DNA of 64,000 nucleotides, from contig CAVUIW010000028.1 of NCBI GenBank assembly GCA_963741525.1, positions 434,001-498,000 on the forward strand, written 5' to 3'. The position numbers and the translations under genes were made by a program. This document shows, in pieces, positions 1 to 11,100 of the stretch. Origin of the DNA: JANNSX01 sp963741525 (GTDB taxonomy: Bacteria > Pseudomonadota > Alphaproteobacteria > Rhizobiales > Hyphomicrobiaceae). Each line of letters starts with the position of its first letter. Position 1 is the stretch's first letter. The notes under the pieces were generated by a model that was not told the origin of the DNA, searched no databases, and saw only the letters and a list, made by a program, of their open reading frames with translations.

Positions 1-747
1 GCGGTCGGCGCCGCATCTGATGCCGCTGCTGTCCGGACTTCCGCGGTGACCAGGCGACCGGCTGCGAACTGGTCGCCCGCGTGGGTTGGACCGGCAGGCG
101 CGATCACTGCCAAGACAATCGTCAGACTGCAGCATAAATAATACAAACTGGCAAAAAAAACTGCCGCAATGGCCGTGGCCGCGCGCGTACCGCCCGTGCG
201 CTCCCAGCGCACAGCCGACTTCACACCCACGCTTACACAACCACTCACGAAGCATCGTTCTGCACCAACCGCATGTGGCGCCTCTCGCTCGGACCCGACC
301 AAGGTCCGTAGTCCATCCGACCCTAGGCCCCGTTTCAGACCTCAGGACGGCTCAGAAAATTCATCCAGTACCTAGCGTTAGTTCAACTGTACCAGCAAGA
401 CAAGATTTGTATCGGCCTCTTCATCGTCAGTTGGGCCAACCGTGACCCGAAAGCCATTGTCATCATTTATGCAGCCGCGTCCGCGGGATTGTCCACAGCT
501 GTGGACTGCCTGTCTCGTCGGGCGTGCGAGCGATGGCGTCCAGGTCAATCGGAACCCCCGCCCCGTCCAGAGCGCCGGCGTCAATCATCCGAATGCACAG
601 ATTCTGCGGCACGTCCTGAGCCTTCAACAGGCAAAGAGCGTGCCGTTTTCGTCACTGGCGCCCAAAGGCGGGCGGGGTATGCGGCCCTGCCTGTCCGGGA
701 GCGCTTTCCTCTTCGCAAATTAGCGGCCGATTCCAAGGAGTTGTGGC
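1..747. other. Non-coding leader region upstream of the giant peroxidase gene
   Basis: No gene can be supported here. Short open frames on both strands have no recognisable domain, weak or no ribosome binding sites, and amino-acid composition typical of GC-rich shadow frames. The first 50-140 bases could hold the 3' end of a gene lying to the left, because two forward frames are open from base 1 and stop soon after, but neither tail is recognisable. The region contains a perfect 16-base palindrome at 491-506. It ends with a good Shine-Dalgarno sequence, AAGGAG at 735-740, for the gene starting at 748. Confidence 0.6.
491..506. promoter_or_regulatory. Perfect 16-bp palindrome, candidate operator
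   Basis: The bases GTCCACAGCTGTGGAC form a perfect dyad with no spacer, about 240 bases before the start of the peroxidase gene. A perfect palindrome of this size in a region without genes fits the binding site of a dimeric regulator. The half site TGTCCACA also resembles part of a DnaA box, but no origin context is visible. No regulator gene lies alongside, so the role is inference. Confidence 0.35.
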
Positions 748-3700
748 ATGGTCACCTTCAATCTCTCGGATCTGAGCTTCATTCTCACCCAGATCAAGAT
801 CGCGGAAGCTCATTCGGCCGGTACACCATTAACCGAACTTGTGACGAACCCGCTGTTGCCCTTTGGTCTGAGGACGGTCGATGGGACGCTCAACAACCTC
901 ATCCCGGGCCGTGAGGACTGGGGATCGGCCGATCAGCCGTTCCTGCGGCTGGTGCCGGCGGATCGCGATATCGGCACCCCGGACGCCGGTTTCGATACCA
1001 ATGGACCAGGCCCCGGCACCGGTCAGACGGCAATTCCCGGCAACTATGCCGATCCGGTCGGCAACGTCGTCGATACCGCTCCGCGCACGATCTCAAACCT
1101 GATCGTCGATCAGACGCCCAACAATCCGGCAGCGATCTATGCCGCACTCGACTTCATCGGCATCACAGGTTCCGCTGCGAGAATCATCGTCGACGGCGTC
1201 GCGCCGCTGACCGCAGCCGACCGCGCCGCGCACCATCTCGAGGCGGCCTATGTCGGCGCCTTCGCGGCCACCGGCGCCGGCATCGTGACGACTACCAACG
1301 CCCAGGCGGCCATCGATGCGCTGCTGGCCGCAATCCAAGACGACGTTCTGAACGACGACGGAATTGTCGATGCTGGCGACATCGCGGCGGCTGCGGCGGC
1401 TGTCAGCGCCGCCAATCGCGCGGTCTCGTCGGCGCAATCGACGGTGACGGCCCTTCAGTACGACGCTGGCGTCGTTCCCGCTGATCTCGCAGCGGCGCAG
1501 CTCGCCCTGTTGAACGCTCAGGCCGTTGCCGGGCAGGTCTCGACGCTGAGCGGCTTGCTCATCATCGGCTCGACCATCGATCCGAGCGACATCGCCGACG
1601 CCACAACCGCCAGCGGCAACGCGGCATTGAACATCGGTGAAGTCACCACACTCAATGGCTCGCTCGTCGGGCCGAGGGACGCGGCCGTGGCGGCCGCCAA
1701 CGCCGCGACCGCCGTGGTCAAGTCCTACCTCTTGACGGCCACGAACAACGAGCTCGTGTTCAACGACAACGGCACGCTCTCTATCCCGAACGTCGCTCCA
1801 GACGAGGGAATCTCAGCGCCGTTCAACTCGTGGATGACGCTGTTCGGCCAGTTCTTCGATCACGGCCTCGACCTCGTCGAGAAAACGGCGACGACGAAGG
1901 TCTACGTTCCGCTGCAGCCCGACGATCCGCTGTATGTCCCCGGCGGCAACTCGAACTTCATGGTCATCACCCGCACGATCGAAAACGCCCGCAATCTCAC
2001 GACGCCATTCGTCGATCAGAATCAGACGTATACGTCTCACGCTTCCCACCAAGTGTTCCTGCGGGAGTACACGGCGGTCGCGGACGACACCCATCGGGAC
2101 GCCCAGGGCAACACGGACGCCAACGCTTCCCCCGATATCGTCGCGACCGGCCATCTCCTCGAAGGCAGCACCGGCGGTCTCGCGACTTGGCTCGACGTGA
2201 AGGCCCAGGCCGCTGACGCACTTGGCATTCGCTTGTCCGACGAGCACATCGGCAAGGTGCCACTGCTCGCGACAGACCTCTATGGTGAGTTTCAGCGCGG
2301 CCCGAACGGCTTTGCGCAGGTTGTCGTGAAGGTGACCGACGGCGCTGGCAACAGCCGCATGATCCTCGTCGAGGGGCAGAACTCCGACAACAACGATGCG
2401 TTGAGCGGACTCGACATTCGCAGCATCGAGCTTGACGATGCCAGCGCCGCTCAGCTCGCGCTGCTCATTGCTCCGCCGAGCGCGCAAAACGGCAACTCGC
2501 CGGCGCTTGACGGCAATACCGCGACCTATACTTTCGCCGTCGAGTTCACCGGACATGCCTTCCTCGACGACATCGCGCATGCCGCAAATCCCTACAACAG
2601 CAACGGCGGCAACCGGACGGCGGACAGCAACGGCACCGCCGGCGACCACTTCAGCCAGCTCGGCGACGACGGCCGCGACATGGGGAACAACCAGGCCTTC
2701 GGTGGCTCGGTCAACTACGACAACGAGCTGCTCGACGCCCACTTCATCACCGGCGACGGCCGTGGCAACGAGAATATCGGCCTGACCACCGTCCATCACG
2801 TCTTCCACTCGGAACACAACCGGCTCGCCGAGCACACGAAGGACGTGGTGCTGGCCGATGCAATCGCACAGTTCAACGCGGCGACGACGCTTGCCGAGCA
2901 GGACGCGGCCATTGCCTTCCTGAACGAGTGGCTGGATATCGATGTGACCGTCGGCACTTTCAGCAATGCGACCGTAAAGACGGATCTGACCTGGGACGGC
3001 GAGCGCGTCTTCCAAGCCGCCCGCTTCGGCACCGAGATGCAATACCAGCATCTCGTATTCGAGGAGTTCGCCCGCAAGGTCAACCCGATGGTCGACCTCT
3101 TCATATTCAACCCGACCATCGACATCAACCCAGCGATCGTCGCCGAATTCGCACACACCGTCTACCGCTTCGGCCACTCGATGCTGACCGAGACCATCGA
3201 CCGGCTCGGCGCCGACGGCCAGACCACGGACGACATCGGCCTCATCGAGGCTTTTCTAAACCCCGTCGAGTTCACCCAGGACGGAACAGTCACCGCCGAC
3301 GAGATGGCCGGCGCCATTGTGCGCGGCATGACCCGCCAGCAAGGCAACGAGATCGACGAGTTCGTGACGGAAGCCCTCCGCAACAACTTGCTCGGCCTGC
3401 CGCTCGATCTGCCGACCGTCAACCTTGCGCGCGGCCGAGAGACCGGCGTGCCATCGCTACAGGAGGCACGCGCCGCCTTCTACGACGAGGCGCGGAGTGA
3501 GTGGCTGAAACCCTATACAAGCTGGGTGGATTTCGCCCAACACCTGAAAAATCCGTCCTCGATCGTCAACTTCATCGCGGCCTACGGCACGCACGAGTCG
3601 ATTGTCAATGCCACGACGACGGCGGGCAAGCGCGAGGCCGCCACGCTGCTGGTGTTCGGTGACGGCAACAATGCCGATGGTGTGACCATCAACGGCAACA

Positions 3701-6700
3701 CCTACACAAACGAGGAGCGACTGGCGTTCCTCGGTGGGTCCGATGCATACACGGGCGGTGTCGCGGCGGGCGGGACGCTCGGCGGCCTCAACGACGTCGA
3801 CCTATGGATCGGCGGCCTCGCCGAGGCGATTTTGCCCTTCGGCGGCATGCTTGGCTCCACCTTCACCTTCGTCTTCGAGAAGCAGATGGAGAATCTGCAG
3901 AACGGCGATCGCTTCTACTATCTCTCGCGCACGCAAGGCACGCACTTCGTCCAAGAGCTCGAGAACAATGCCTTCTCCAAGCTCATCATGCTCAACACCG
4001 ATCTCGGCCAGGGTGTGGACGTGGGCCTTGGGCCTGACGACATGGGTCGCACTCACCTGCCTGGCGAGATCTTCTCGACGCCCCAGTACATCATCGAGTG
4101 GCACCAGCAGCTGCAGAACGTCGCCGACCCGACGCACGACGACCCCTTCCTCGAGGCGCTCGAGCCCAAGGTCGCCCGCGATCTGCATCTGAACATCGAC
4201 GGCAATACCTATGACCGCTCGATCAAGTTCACCGGCGGCGAGCACGTCGTGCTCGGCGGCACGGAGAAGGACGACGTCCTCATCGCGGATCTCGGCGACG
4301 ACACCATCTGGGGTGACGGCGGTGACGACTACATCGAGGGCGGCCACGGAATCAACCGGCTGCACGGCGGGACCGGTAGCGACATCATTTATGGCGGTGG
4401 CGATCCCGAGTTCATCCACGGCGATGAAGGCGACGACATCATCAACGGCGGCAACGGCCTCGGTGATCTGATCTTCGGCGGCTCCGGCAACGACTTCGTC
4501 GTCGCCGGCATCGACGCCAAGGAGGTGTTCGCGGCCGAAGGCAACGACTTCATCCTCGGCACACCCGACATGGACTTCCTGCTCGGTGGCGAGGGCGACG
4601 ACTGGATCGAGGCCGGCGAGGGCTTCGATACCGTCGCGGGTGAGAACTCCGAGCTGTTCTTCAATTCGCCGATCATCGGCCACGACGTCATGTTCTCCGG
4701 CACCAACGAGAGTGATTTCGACGCCGAGTCCGGCGACGACATCATGGTGCAGGGCGAATCCGTCATGCGCTCCGAGGGCATGTTCGGCTTCGACTGGGTG
4801 TCCTACGAGGAGCACCTCTCGTTCGGCATTGACATGGATCTGCGCCAGAAGATCATCACCACGGCGGCGGCCGACATCCTGCGCAACCGCTTCGACCGCG
4901 TGGAATCTGTCTCTGGCTCCAAGTTCGGCGACATCCTCACTGGCGATGACCGCACGGCGCCGATCGGTGCATTGGACCCCACTGTCCCGGTCAATGAAGC
5001 CGGGCTCGACGGCGACGGCCTCGACAAGGCCGGCGTCAAGCGCGTCGATGGCCTGCAGGAGGTGCTGGGTCTCAGCGACGCCGACCTCGCCGGCAATCAG
5101 TCCGACATCGTCTATCAGAGCGGCAACGTTCTGGTCGGCGGCGACGGCAGCGATGTGCTGGCCGGCCGTGGCGGCAACGATTTCATCGATGGCGACAAGG
5201 TGCTGAACGTCCGGATCGGCATCAACGACTTGAACGGCAACGAAGTCGGCACCGCCGAGAAGATGCAGGGTGCTGTCCACTTCTATACTCCGGCCGAGGT
5301 TGCCGCTCTTGGCGACGGCTATGCGGTGGCAAGCCCTGCGCTCGTCGCCCGCGAAGGGCAACCGCTCGACACGCTCGTGTTCCATCGCGCGGTCAGCCCT
5401 GGCCAGCTCGAGATCGTCCGCGAGATTCTCGATTCCTCCTCGCAGGCCGGCAACAGCTCGGTCGGCGGTCACATCGGCGACCTCGATATCGCCGTCTTCC
5501 GTGGTGGCCTCGCCGAGTACAGGTTCACGTACACGAACGACCTCAATCAAGTGATCGTGATCAATGGCAGCGACGTGGGCGCGCTCGCCGCGTTGACCGG
5601 CATCGGCGACCGCCGGATCACCATCGAGCATGTCGGCGCGACGCCGGCCATCGACGACGGCGTCGATGTCGTCGAGAACATCGAGCGGCTCGAATTCGCC
5701 GACGGCTCGATCGACCTCGTCGGAGGTCTCAATGATGCACCCGTCGGGACGGTCACGGTCCATGCTTTGATCAACAGCTCGGGCGAGCCGGTGTTCCAGG
5801 CCGGCCTGCCAATGCGCATCGCTACAGACTCGACCGGCGCTCTGGTGGTGAGTGGCACAAGCGCAACGCGCGTGACCGACGCCAACAATGTCTCATCGAC
5901 AAATCCGGACGGCGCGATCCGCAACTTCACCGTGACCTGGCAGGTGGAAACCGCACCCGATTCCGGTGTGTACGAGGACGTATTGCGCGCTGATGGCACG
6001 CTCGTCACCGGCCCGATCTTCACGCCCGACCCGGTCCTCTTGTTCGACGGCGAGCATGTTCGTGCCGTGATCACTTACATCGACGGCGCCGGTATTCGCG
6101 AAAAGATCGTTTCGGGCGTCACCGGTCCCCTCGATCCGGCAACCAACCTCGCCTTCACCGGAGGCGACGATACGGTTGTCGGCTATCACGACATTCCGAA
6201 TTCCCCTGCCAATCAAGGCTTCGGTATTGTGCTGCCGATCATCGGCCATGACGGCACGATCGCAGCACCGATCGGTGCCGGCGCAGGCGACGACATCGTG
6301 CGCGGCCTCTCCGGCGACGACTTCCTGTCGGGCGGCGCGGCCGGCGAGGGCAACGAGCTGCTGTTCGGCGGCGCGGGAACCGATACGGCGGTGTTCATCG
6401 GCAACAGCACCGATTATGTGCTCGAATTGAACGCCGAGGGCGTTCTAGAGGTCGTCCACAACGGCGCCGCCGAGGAAGACGCTGTCTTCCCGGATGTGGA
6501 GTTCATCCACTTCACCGGCGACAACGTGACGTTGAGCGTTGCGAGCATCGTGGCCGGCGTTACGGTCATCGGCAGCCCCAACACTGACACGTTCGCCGCG
6601 CCGACCGGCCCGGCCGTGGCGGGAACCATCACCGGTAGCGACTTTGCTGACCGCATTTTCGGCGCGGGCGGCGACGATGTCATCGACGGCGGCGGCAGCG

Positions 6701-8121
6701 GGGACCTCCTCGGCGGCGGCGCCGGCGACGACACGATCGCGGGCGGTGGCGGCAACGACATCATCGGCGGCGGCACGGGCGCGAACACGATCGTGGCGGG
6801 CCGCGAGGACGATACCTTCCTCGTCGGCATCAACGAGAATGGCGCGAGCGACACCATTCGCGACCGCGGCGGCATCGACCGTATCGATGTCGGCCGGATC
6901 GTGACGGCAGCGCCGCTGGCGCCGGCGGTATTGACGACCGTCGGGACGGTCTCGATCCTCAATCAAGCTCCGGTGGCACTCGGCGCGCTCGACGCGTCGG
7001 ATGACGGCCTGGGCAATCTGGTGCTCGACATCAACGGCAAGACGGTCACGATCGAAGGCCACTTCGACGATCCGGATGCGGCCGTCGAGGTCATCGACTT
7101 CAACAATAGCACCTTTGCCGGATTTGCGTTCGGCACGAACGACTATGCCGTAGCGACGACGACCAGCGCGGCGGCGGGCGTCAACACGCTCATCGCCGGC
7201 ACGGCCGGCGACGAGACGCTCAACGGCAATACCGGCAACGACTTGCTGTTCGGTGGCGACGGCGTCGATCGGTTGGACGGCGGCGCCGGCGCCGACCTGA
7301 CGGTCGGTGGTGCTGGCAACGACACCCACGTGGTCGATGTCGCGGGTGACAGGACGGTCGAAGCCGGCGGTGGGGGCACCGACACGGTCGAGTCGGCGAC
7401 CATCAGTCTCAATCTCACTCAGGCGGCCCGCGCCAACTTCGAGAACATCACTCTGACCGGCAATTTGAATCTCGATGCAACCGGCAACGGCGGCACCAAC
7501 GTCATCGCCGGCAATGCGGGCAACAACATCATTTCCGGCGGCGGCGGTGCCGACGCGATCAATGCCGGCGACGGCAACGACAGCATCAACTACGCGATCG
7601 GCGACGGCGCCGACACGATCGACGGCGGCGCGCAGACGACCCTCGATACGCTGGCAATCACGGCCGGCGGCGGCAACCAGACGCTCGACGTCGTCTTCGA
7701 CGGCACCGCGATCACCAATTTCGAAGGCGGCACCGTGACAGGCATCGAATCGGTGACGGCCGATCTCGGCGGTGGCACCGATACATTGAACTATGGAGCG
7801 ACCACGGCCGGTGTCACCGTCAACCTTCAGACTGGCACGGCCACGGGCTTCACCTCCATCGCAGGCATCGAGAACGTGACAGGTGGTGCCGGTGCGGAAC
7901 TCGCTGACGGCCTCGAACGCCAATGTCGCCAACGTCTTCTTCGGCAACGGCGGCAACGACACAATCGACGGTCAGTTGGGCACGGATACGGCTGTCTTCG
8001 ACGGTCCCGTGACGAACTTCGCCTTTGGCGGCACGAACGCGCCGCTCACGGTCACCGACCTGACCGGCGCCGAGGGCATCGATACGCTGACGAGCATCGA
8101 GCAGCTCGCCTTCGACGGTGA
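748..8121 (+). CDS. Giant RTX haem peroxidase, N-terminal part (frameshifted near 7890)
   Basis: First part of a very large exported peroxidase of the animal (myeloperoxidase-like) superfamily. After an N-terminal module there is an Ala-rich, helix-prone stretch at about residues 150-345. The peroxidase domain follows, with distal His372 in GQFFDHG, distal Arg672 in GDGRGNE and proximal His810 in YRFGHS. From about residue 1160 there are several blocks of GGxGxDxhx nonapeptides that bind calcium, alternating with other beta-rich sequence. There is no Sec signal, as expected for type I secretion. The AAGGAG box lies 7 bases before ATG 748. True coding content stops at about base 7893: the last ~75 residues to 8121 are out of frame and Arg-rich, while the adjacent frame continues the RTX repeats without a break. 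Removing one base joins it to the 7883-11899 frame, giving one gene of 3716 residues. Architecture resembles the Mn(II)-oxidising peroxidase MopA; substrate is inference. Confidence 0.85.
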   Translation: MVTFNLSDLSFILTQIKIAEAHSAGTPLTELVTNPLLPFGLRTVDGTLNNLIPGREDWGSADQPFLRLVPADRDIGTPDAGFDTNGPGPGTGQTAIPGNYADPVGNVVDTAPRTISNLIVDQTPNNPAAIYAALDFIGITGSAARIIVDGVAPLTAADRAAHHLEAAYVGAFAATGAGIVTTTNAQAAIDALLAAIQDDVLNDDGIVDAGDIAAAAAAVSAANRAVSSAQSTVTALQYDAGVVPADLAAAQLALLNAQAVAGQVSTLSGLLIIGSTIDPSDIADATTASGNAALNIGEVTTLNGSLVGPRDAAVAAANAATAVVKSYLLTATNNELVFNDNGTLSIPNVAPDEGISAPFNSWMTLFGQFFDHGLDLVEKTATTKVYVPLQPDDPLYVPGGNSNFMVITRTIENARNLTTPFVDQNQTYTSHASHQVFLREYTAVADDTHRDAQGNTDANASPDIVATGHLLEGSTGGLATWLDVKAQAADALGIRLSDEHIGKVPLLATDLYGEFQRGPNGFAQVVVKVTDGAGNSRMILVEGQNSDNNDALSGLDIRSIELDDASAAQLALLIAPPSAQNGNSPALDGNTATYTFAVEFTGHAFLDDIAHAANPYNSNGGNRTADSNGTAGDHFSQLGDDGRDMGNNQAFGGSVNYDNELLDAHFITGDGRGNENIGLTTVHHVFHSEHNRLAEHTKDVVLADAIAQFNAATTLAEQDAAIAFLNEWLDIDVTVGTFSNATVKTDLTWDGERVFQAARFGTEMQYQHLVFEEFARKVNPMVDLFIFNPTIDINPAIVAEFAHTVYRFGHSMLTETIDRLGADGQTTDDIGLIEAFLNPVEFTQDGTVTADEMAGAIVRGMTRQQGNEIDEFVTEALRNNLLGLPLDLPTVNLARGRETGVPSLQEARAAFYDEARSEWLKPYTSWVDFAQHLKNPSSIVNFIAAYGTHESIVNATTTAGKREAATLLVFGDGNNADGVTINGNTYTNEERLAFLGGSDAYTGGVAAGGTLGGLNDVDLWIGGLAEAILPFGGMLGSTFTFVFEKQMENLQNGDRFYYLSRTQGTHFVQELENNAFSKLIMLNTDLGQGVDVGLGPDDMGRTHLPGEIFSTPQYIIEWHQQLQNVADPTHDDPFLEALEPKVARDLHLNIDGNTYDRSIKFTGGEHVVLGGTEKDDVLIADLGDDTIWGDGGDDYIEGGHGINRLHGGTGSDIIYGGGDPEFIHGDEGDDIINGGNGLGDLIFGGSGNDFVVAGIDAKEVFAAEGNDFILGTPDMDFLLGGEGDDWIEAGEGFDTVAGENSELFFNSPIIGHDVMFSGTNESDFDAESGDDIMVQGESVMRSEGMFGFDWVSYEEHLSFGIDMDLRQKIITTAAADILRNRFDRVESVSGSKFGDILTGDDRTAPIGALDPTVPVNEAGLDGDGLDKAGVKRVDGLQEVLGLSDADLAGNQSDIVYQSGNVLVGGDGSDVLAGRGGNDFIDGDKVLNVRIGINDLNGNEVGTAEKMQGAVHFYTPAEVAALGDGYAVASPALVAREGQPLDTLVFHRAVSPGQLEIVREILDSSSQAGNSSVGGHIGDLDIAVFRGGLAEYRFTYTNDLNQVIVINGSDVGALAALTGIGDRRITIEHVGATPAIDDGVDVVENIERLEFADGSIDLVGGLNDAPVGTVTVHALINSSGEPVFQAGLPMRIATDSTGALVVSGTSATRVTDANNVSSTNPDGAIRNFTVTWQVETAPDSGVYEDVLRADGTLVTGPIFTPDPVLLFDGEHVRAVITYIDGAGIREKIVSGVTGPLDPATNLAFTGGDDTVVGYHDIPNSPANQGFGIVLPIIGHDGTIAAPIGAGAGDDIVRGLSGDDFLSGGAAGEGNELLFGGAGTDTAVFIGNSTDYVLELNAEGVLEVVHNGAAEEDAVFPDVEFIHFTGDNVTLSVASIVAGVTVIGSPNTDTFAAPTGPAVAGTITGSDFADRIFGAGGDDVIDGGGSGDLLGGGAGDDTIAGGGGNDIIGGGTGANTIVAGREDDTFLVGINENGASDTIRDRGGIDRIDVGRIVTAAPLAPAVLTTVGTVSILNQAPVALGALDASDDGLGNLVLDINGKTVTIEGHFDDPDAAVEVIDFNNSTFAGFAFGTNDYAVATTTSAAAGVNTLIAGTAGDETLNGNTGNDLLFGGDGVDRLDGGAGADLTVGGAGNDTHVVDVAGDRTVEAGGGGTDTVESATISLNLTQAARANFENITLTGNLNLDATGNGGTNVIAGNAGNNIISGGGGADAINAGDGNDSINYAIGDGADTIDGGAQTTLDTLAITAGGGNQTLDVVFDGTAITNFEGGTVTGIESVTADLGGGTDTLNYGATTAGVTVNLQTGTATGFTSIAGIENVTGGAGAELADGLERQCRQRLLRQRRQRHNRRSVGHGYGCLRRSRDELRLWRHERAAHGHRPDRRRGHRYADEHRAARLRR

Positions 8122-11100
8122 TACCTACGCCATCATCAACGGCACTGCCGGCAACAACAACGGTCTCGGCAGCCTCAATGGCACCAACGGCCAGAACATC
8201 CTGTTTGGCTTCGCGGGAACCGACACGCTCAACGGCAACGGCGGCGACGATGTTCTCGTCGGCGGCGCGGACAACGACACCGTGAACGGCGGTACCGGCA
8301 ACGACATCATCCTATGGCGTGCCGGCGACGGCCGCGACTTCATCGACGGCGGCACAAATGGTGGCGCTGGAGACACTGTTCACATCGCTGGCGACGCGAC
8401 CGCCGAAACCTTCACGATCTTCGCGCGCGCGGCCTTCCTCCTGGCCAATCCGGCGGCAATCCTGAATGCCACCACCGAGATCGTGATCACGCGGAACGGG
8501 ACAGCCGATGCCAATGTCATCACCGAGCTCGACAACGTCGAGGAGATCCTGGTCAATGGGCTGAACGTCTCGGCCAACAACGGCAACGGTGTTCCGGATG
8601 GCGGCGCGACGCTCGGCGACACGGTCACGGTCGTCGGCAACTTCAATGCACCCAACACGAGCCTCAACTTCTCAACGATCACTATAGAAGGCAGCGGCGA
8701 CAACGACACCGTCGACATCTCCGGCCTCACGTCAGGCCATCGCATCGTCTTCAACTCGGGCGGCGGCAGCGACACGATCATCGGCACACTCCGGCCGCAG
8801 GACGTCATCCAGGTAGCGCCCGGCACCAATCCGGCCAACTACACGACGACTTACCAGAATGGCCAGACGATCGTCTCGGATGGCATCAACACGATCACCT
8901 TCGACGGCACGGGCACGCCTCAGATCGGAGCCTCGCCGGTCGACGGCGGCGAGCCGAATGGCTTCACCATCTCGGCAGCCGACATCGCGGCGCTCAAGGC
9001 CCTCGTCAACGGCCAGCAGCCAGCTGGCGAGGACGACGTACCGACGGGCGTGCGCACACTTGACGGGCACGGCAACAACATCGACCATCCGGCCTATGGT
9101 GCCGCCGACGAGCCATTCATCCGCATCACGGATGCGAGCTATGGCGAGAACGGCTCGGTCAATCCGATCCATGCCGGGCTCGATCCGCGCACCATCTCGA
9201 ACATCCTCGGCGCGCAAGAGGCCGATCTCGCTCCGAATGCCAAGGGTGCCAACATCTTCTTCATGGCCTTCGGCCAGTATTTCGACCACGGTCTCGACTT
9301 CCTGCCGAAGGGCGGCAACGGCTCGATCGCCATCGGCGGGCCTGGCTACAATCCGGGCGCCGGCAATCCGGCCGATCTGACCCGTGGTGAGGTCACCGGC
9401 TATGACGCCAACGGCGTACCGCAGCACCTCAACAAGACCTCGCCCTACGTCGACCAGAACCAGGCCTATGGCTCGCATAGCCTCGTCGGCCAGCTGCTCC
9501 GCGAGGGCGATGGCCAGGGTGGCATCGGTGCGCATCTCTTCCAGGGCGCCGCCGATCCGACCAACCCGTCGTTCGCATTGCTGCCGACGCTGCGCGAGCT
9601 GATCCACGAGCATTGGGAGAACAACACCGTTTTCCAGATGCCCGATGGCTCGACGGCCGAGTTCCAGACCTACTATGCGGGTCTGGTTGACGTGAACGGC
9701 GTCATCAACAATGCGATGGTGGCCGGCCTCAACGCGAACTTCATGGGCTCGGGCCAGACGCTCGTCGGCGACGCCAATCCGTTCATCAGCGTGCTTGACC
9801 ACTACGTGGCTGGCGATCTCAGAGCCAACGAGAACGTGACCCTCACCTCGATCCACACGATCTGGTCGAGGAACCACAACTTCCACGTCGAAAATCTGGA
9901 GGCCGCCGGCTTCCAGGGCACCGCCGAGGAGCTATTCCAAGCCGCCAAAATCCTCAACGAGGCCGAGTATCAGCGCGTCGTGTTCGGTGAGTTCGCCGAC
10001 ATGCTGATCGGCGGCATCAAGGGCAGCGGCAGCCACGGCCACAACGACTACAATCCGGACGCCGATGCCTCGATCAGCCACGAGTTCGCCGCCGCCGTCT
10101 ACCGCGTCGGCCACTCACTGATCGGGCAGTCGATCACGATCATCGATGCCAACGGCGATGAGCAGCAGGTCTCGCTGGTCGATGCCTTCCTCAATCCGAC
10201 GAACGACTCGTTCACTGCCCCGTTGCCTCCCGGCTACGTGCCGCAGCCCGGCTTCGAGCAGCTCGGCGTCAACGGCATCGTCCAAGGCATCGTCGGCCAG
10301 CAGGCCGAGGAGGTCGATTTCAATGTGGTCGACGCGGTCCGTAATGACCTCGTCCGATTGCATGCCGATCTTTTCGCCTTCAACGTTGCTCGCGGCTGGG
10401 ATGTGGGTTTGGGCACCCTCAACCAGATCCGGCACGACCTCGCCAACTCGACCGATCCCTACATCGTCGAAGCGAGGAGCTATGCCGGAAACCTCGACCC
10501 GTACACGTCCTGGGAGGATTTCCAGGCCCGCAACGGGCTCTCCAACTCGGTGATAGATCAGTTCAAGCAGGCCTATCCGGATCTGCAACTGGCGGCCACC
10601 GACATAGAGGCCTTCCGTGCCGTCAATCCCGATATCGACATCGTGGTCAATGCCGACGGCACAGGCACAGTCAAGGGTATCGATCGGGTCGACGTGTGGG
10701 TCGGCGGTCTAGCCGAGGCGCACATCAACGGCGGCATGGTTGGCCAGACCTTCTGGGTCGTGCTGCAGGAGCAGTTCGACCGCCTGCAGGAGGGTGACCG
10801 CTTCTACTACACCGACCGTCTCGATGGCCTCGACCTGTACGAGAACGAGTTCCAAGATATCACCCTCGCCAACATTATCGCCCGCAACACGGGTCTCGAG
10901 AATTTGCCCGAGCACATCTTCGAGACGCCCGAAACGGACGACGAGAACACGACGCCCTACGCGCCGGCCACAATCGCGCTCGCAGCCTCGAGCGAGGACA
11001 CGTGGCGGACCATCACCGAGGCCGAGCTGCTGGCCGGCTCCGGTGATCCGGACGGCGATGCGCTGCACGTCACCGAGTTGAAAATCACCTCAGGCGGCGG

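Noticed and set aside
1813..3177. 454-codon minus-strand frame
   Set aside because: Antisense of the first peroxidase domain, whose active-site motifs are in the plus-strand frame.
3802..5763. 653-codon minus-strand frame
   Set aside because: Antisense of RTX repeat DNA. The repeats give Asp/Val/Ala-rich artefacts in this frame.
7880..7930. Programmed ribosomal frameshift in the peroxidase gene
   Set aside because: No slippery heptamer or pseudoknot is evident, and other genes in the window show the same +1 type of break, so error or mutation is simpler.
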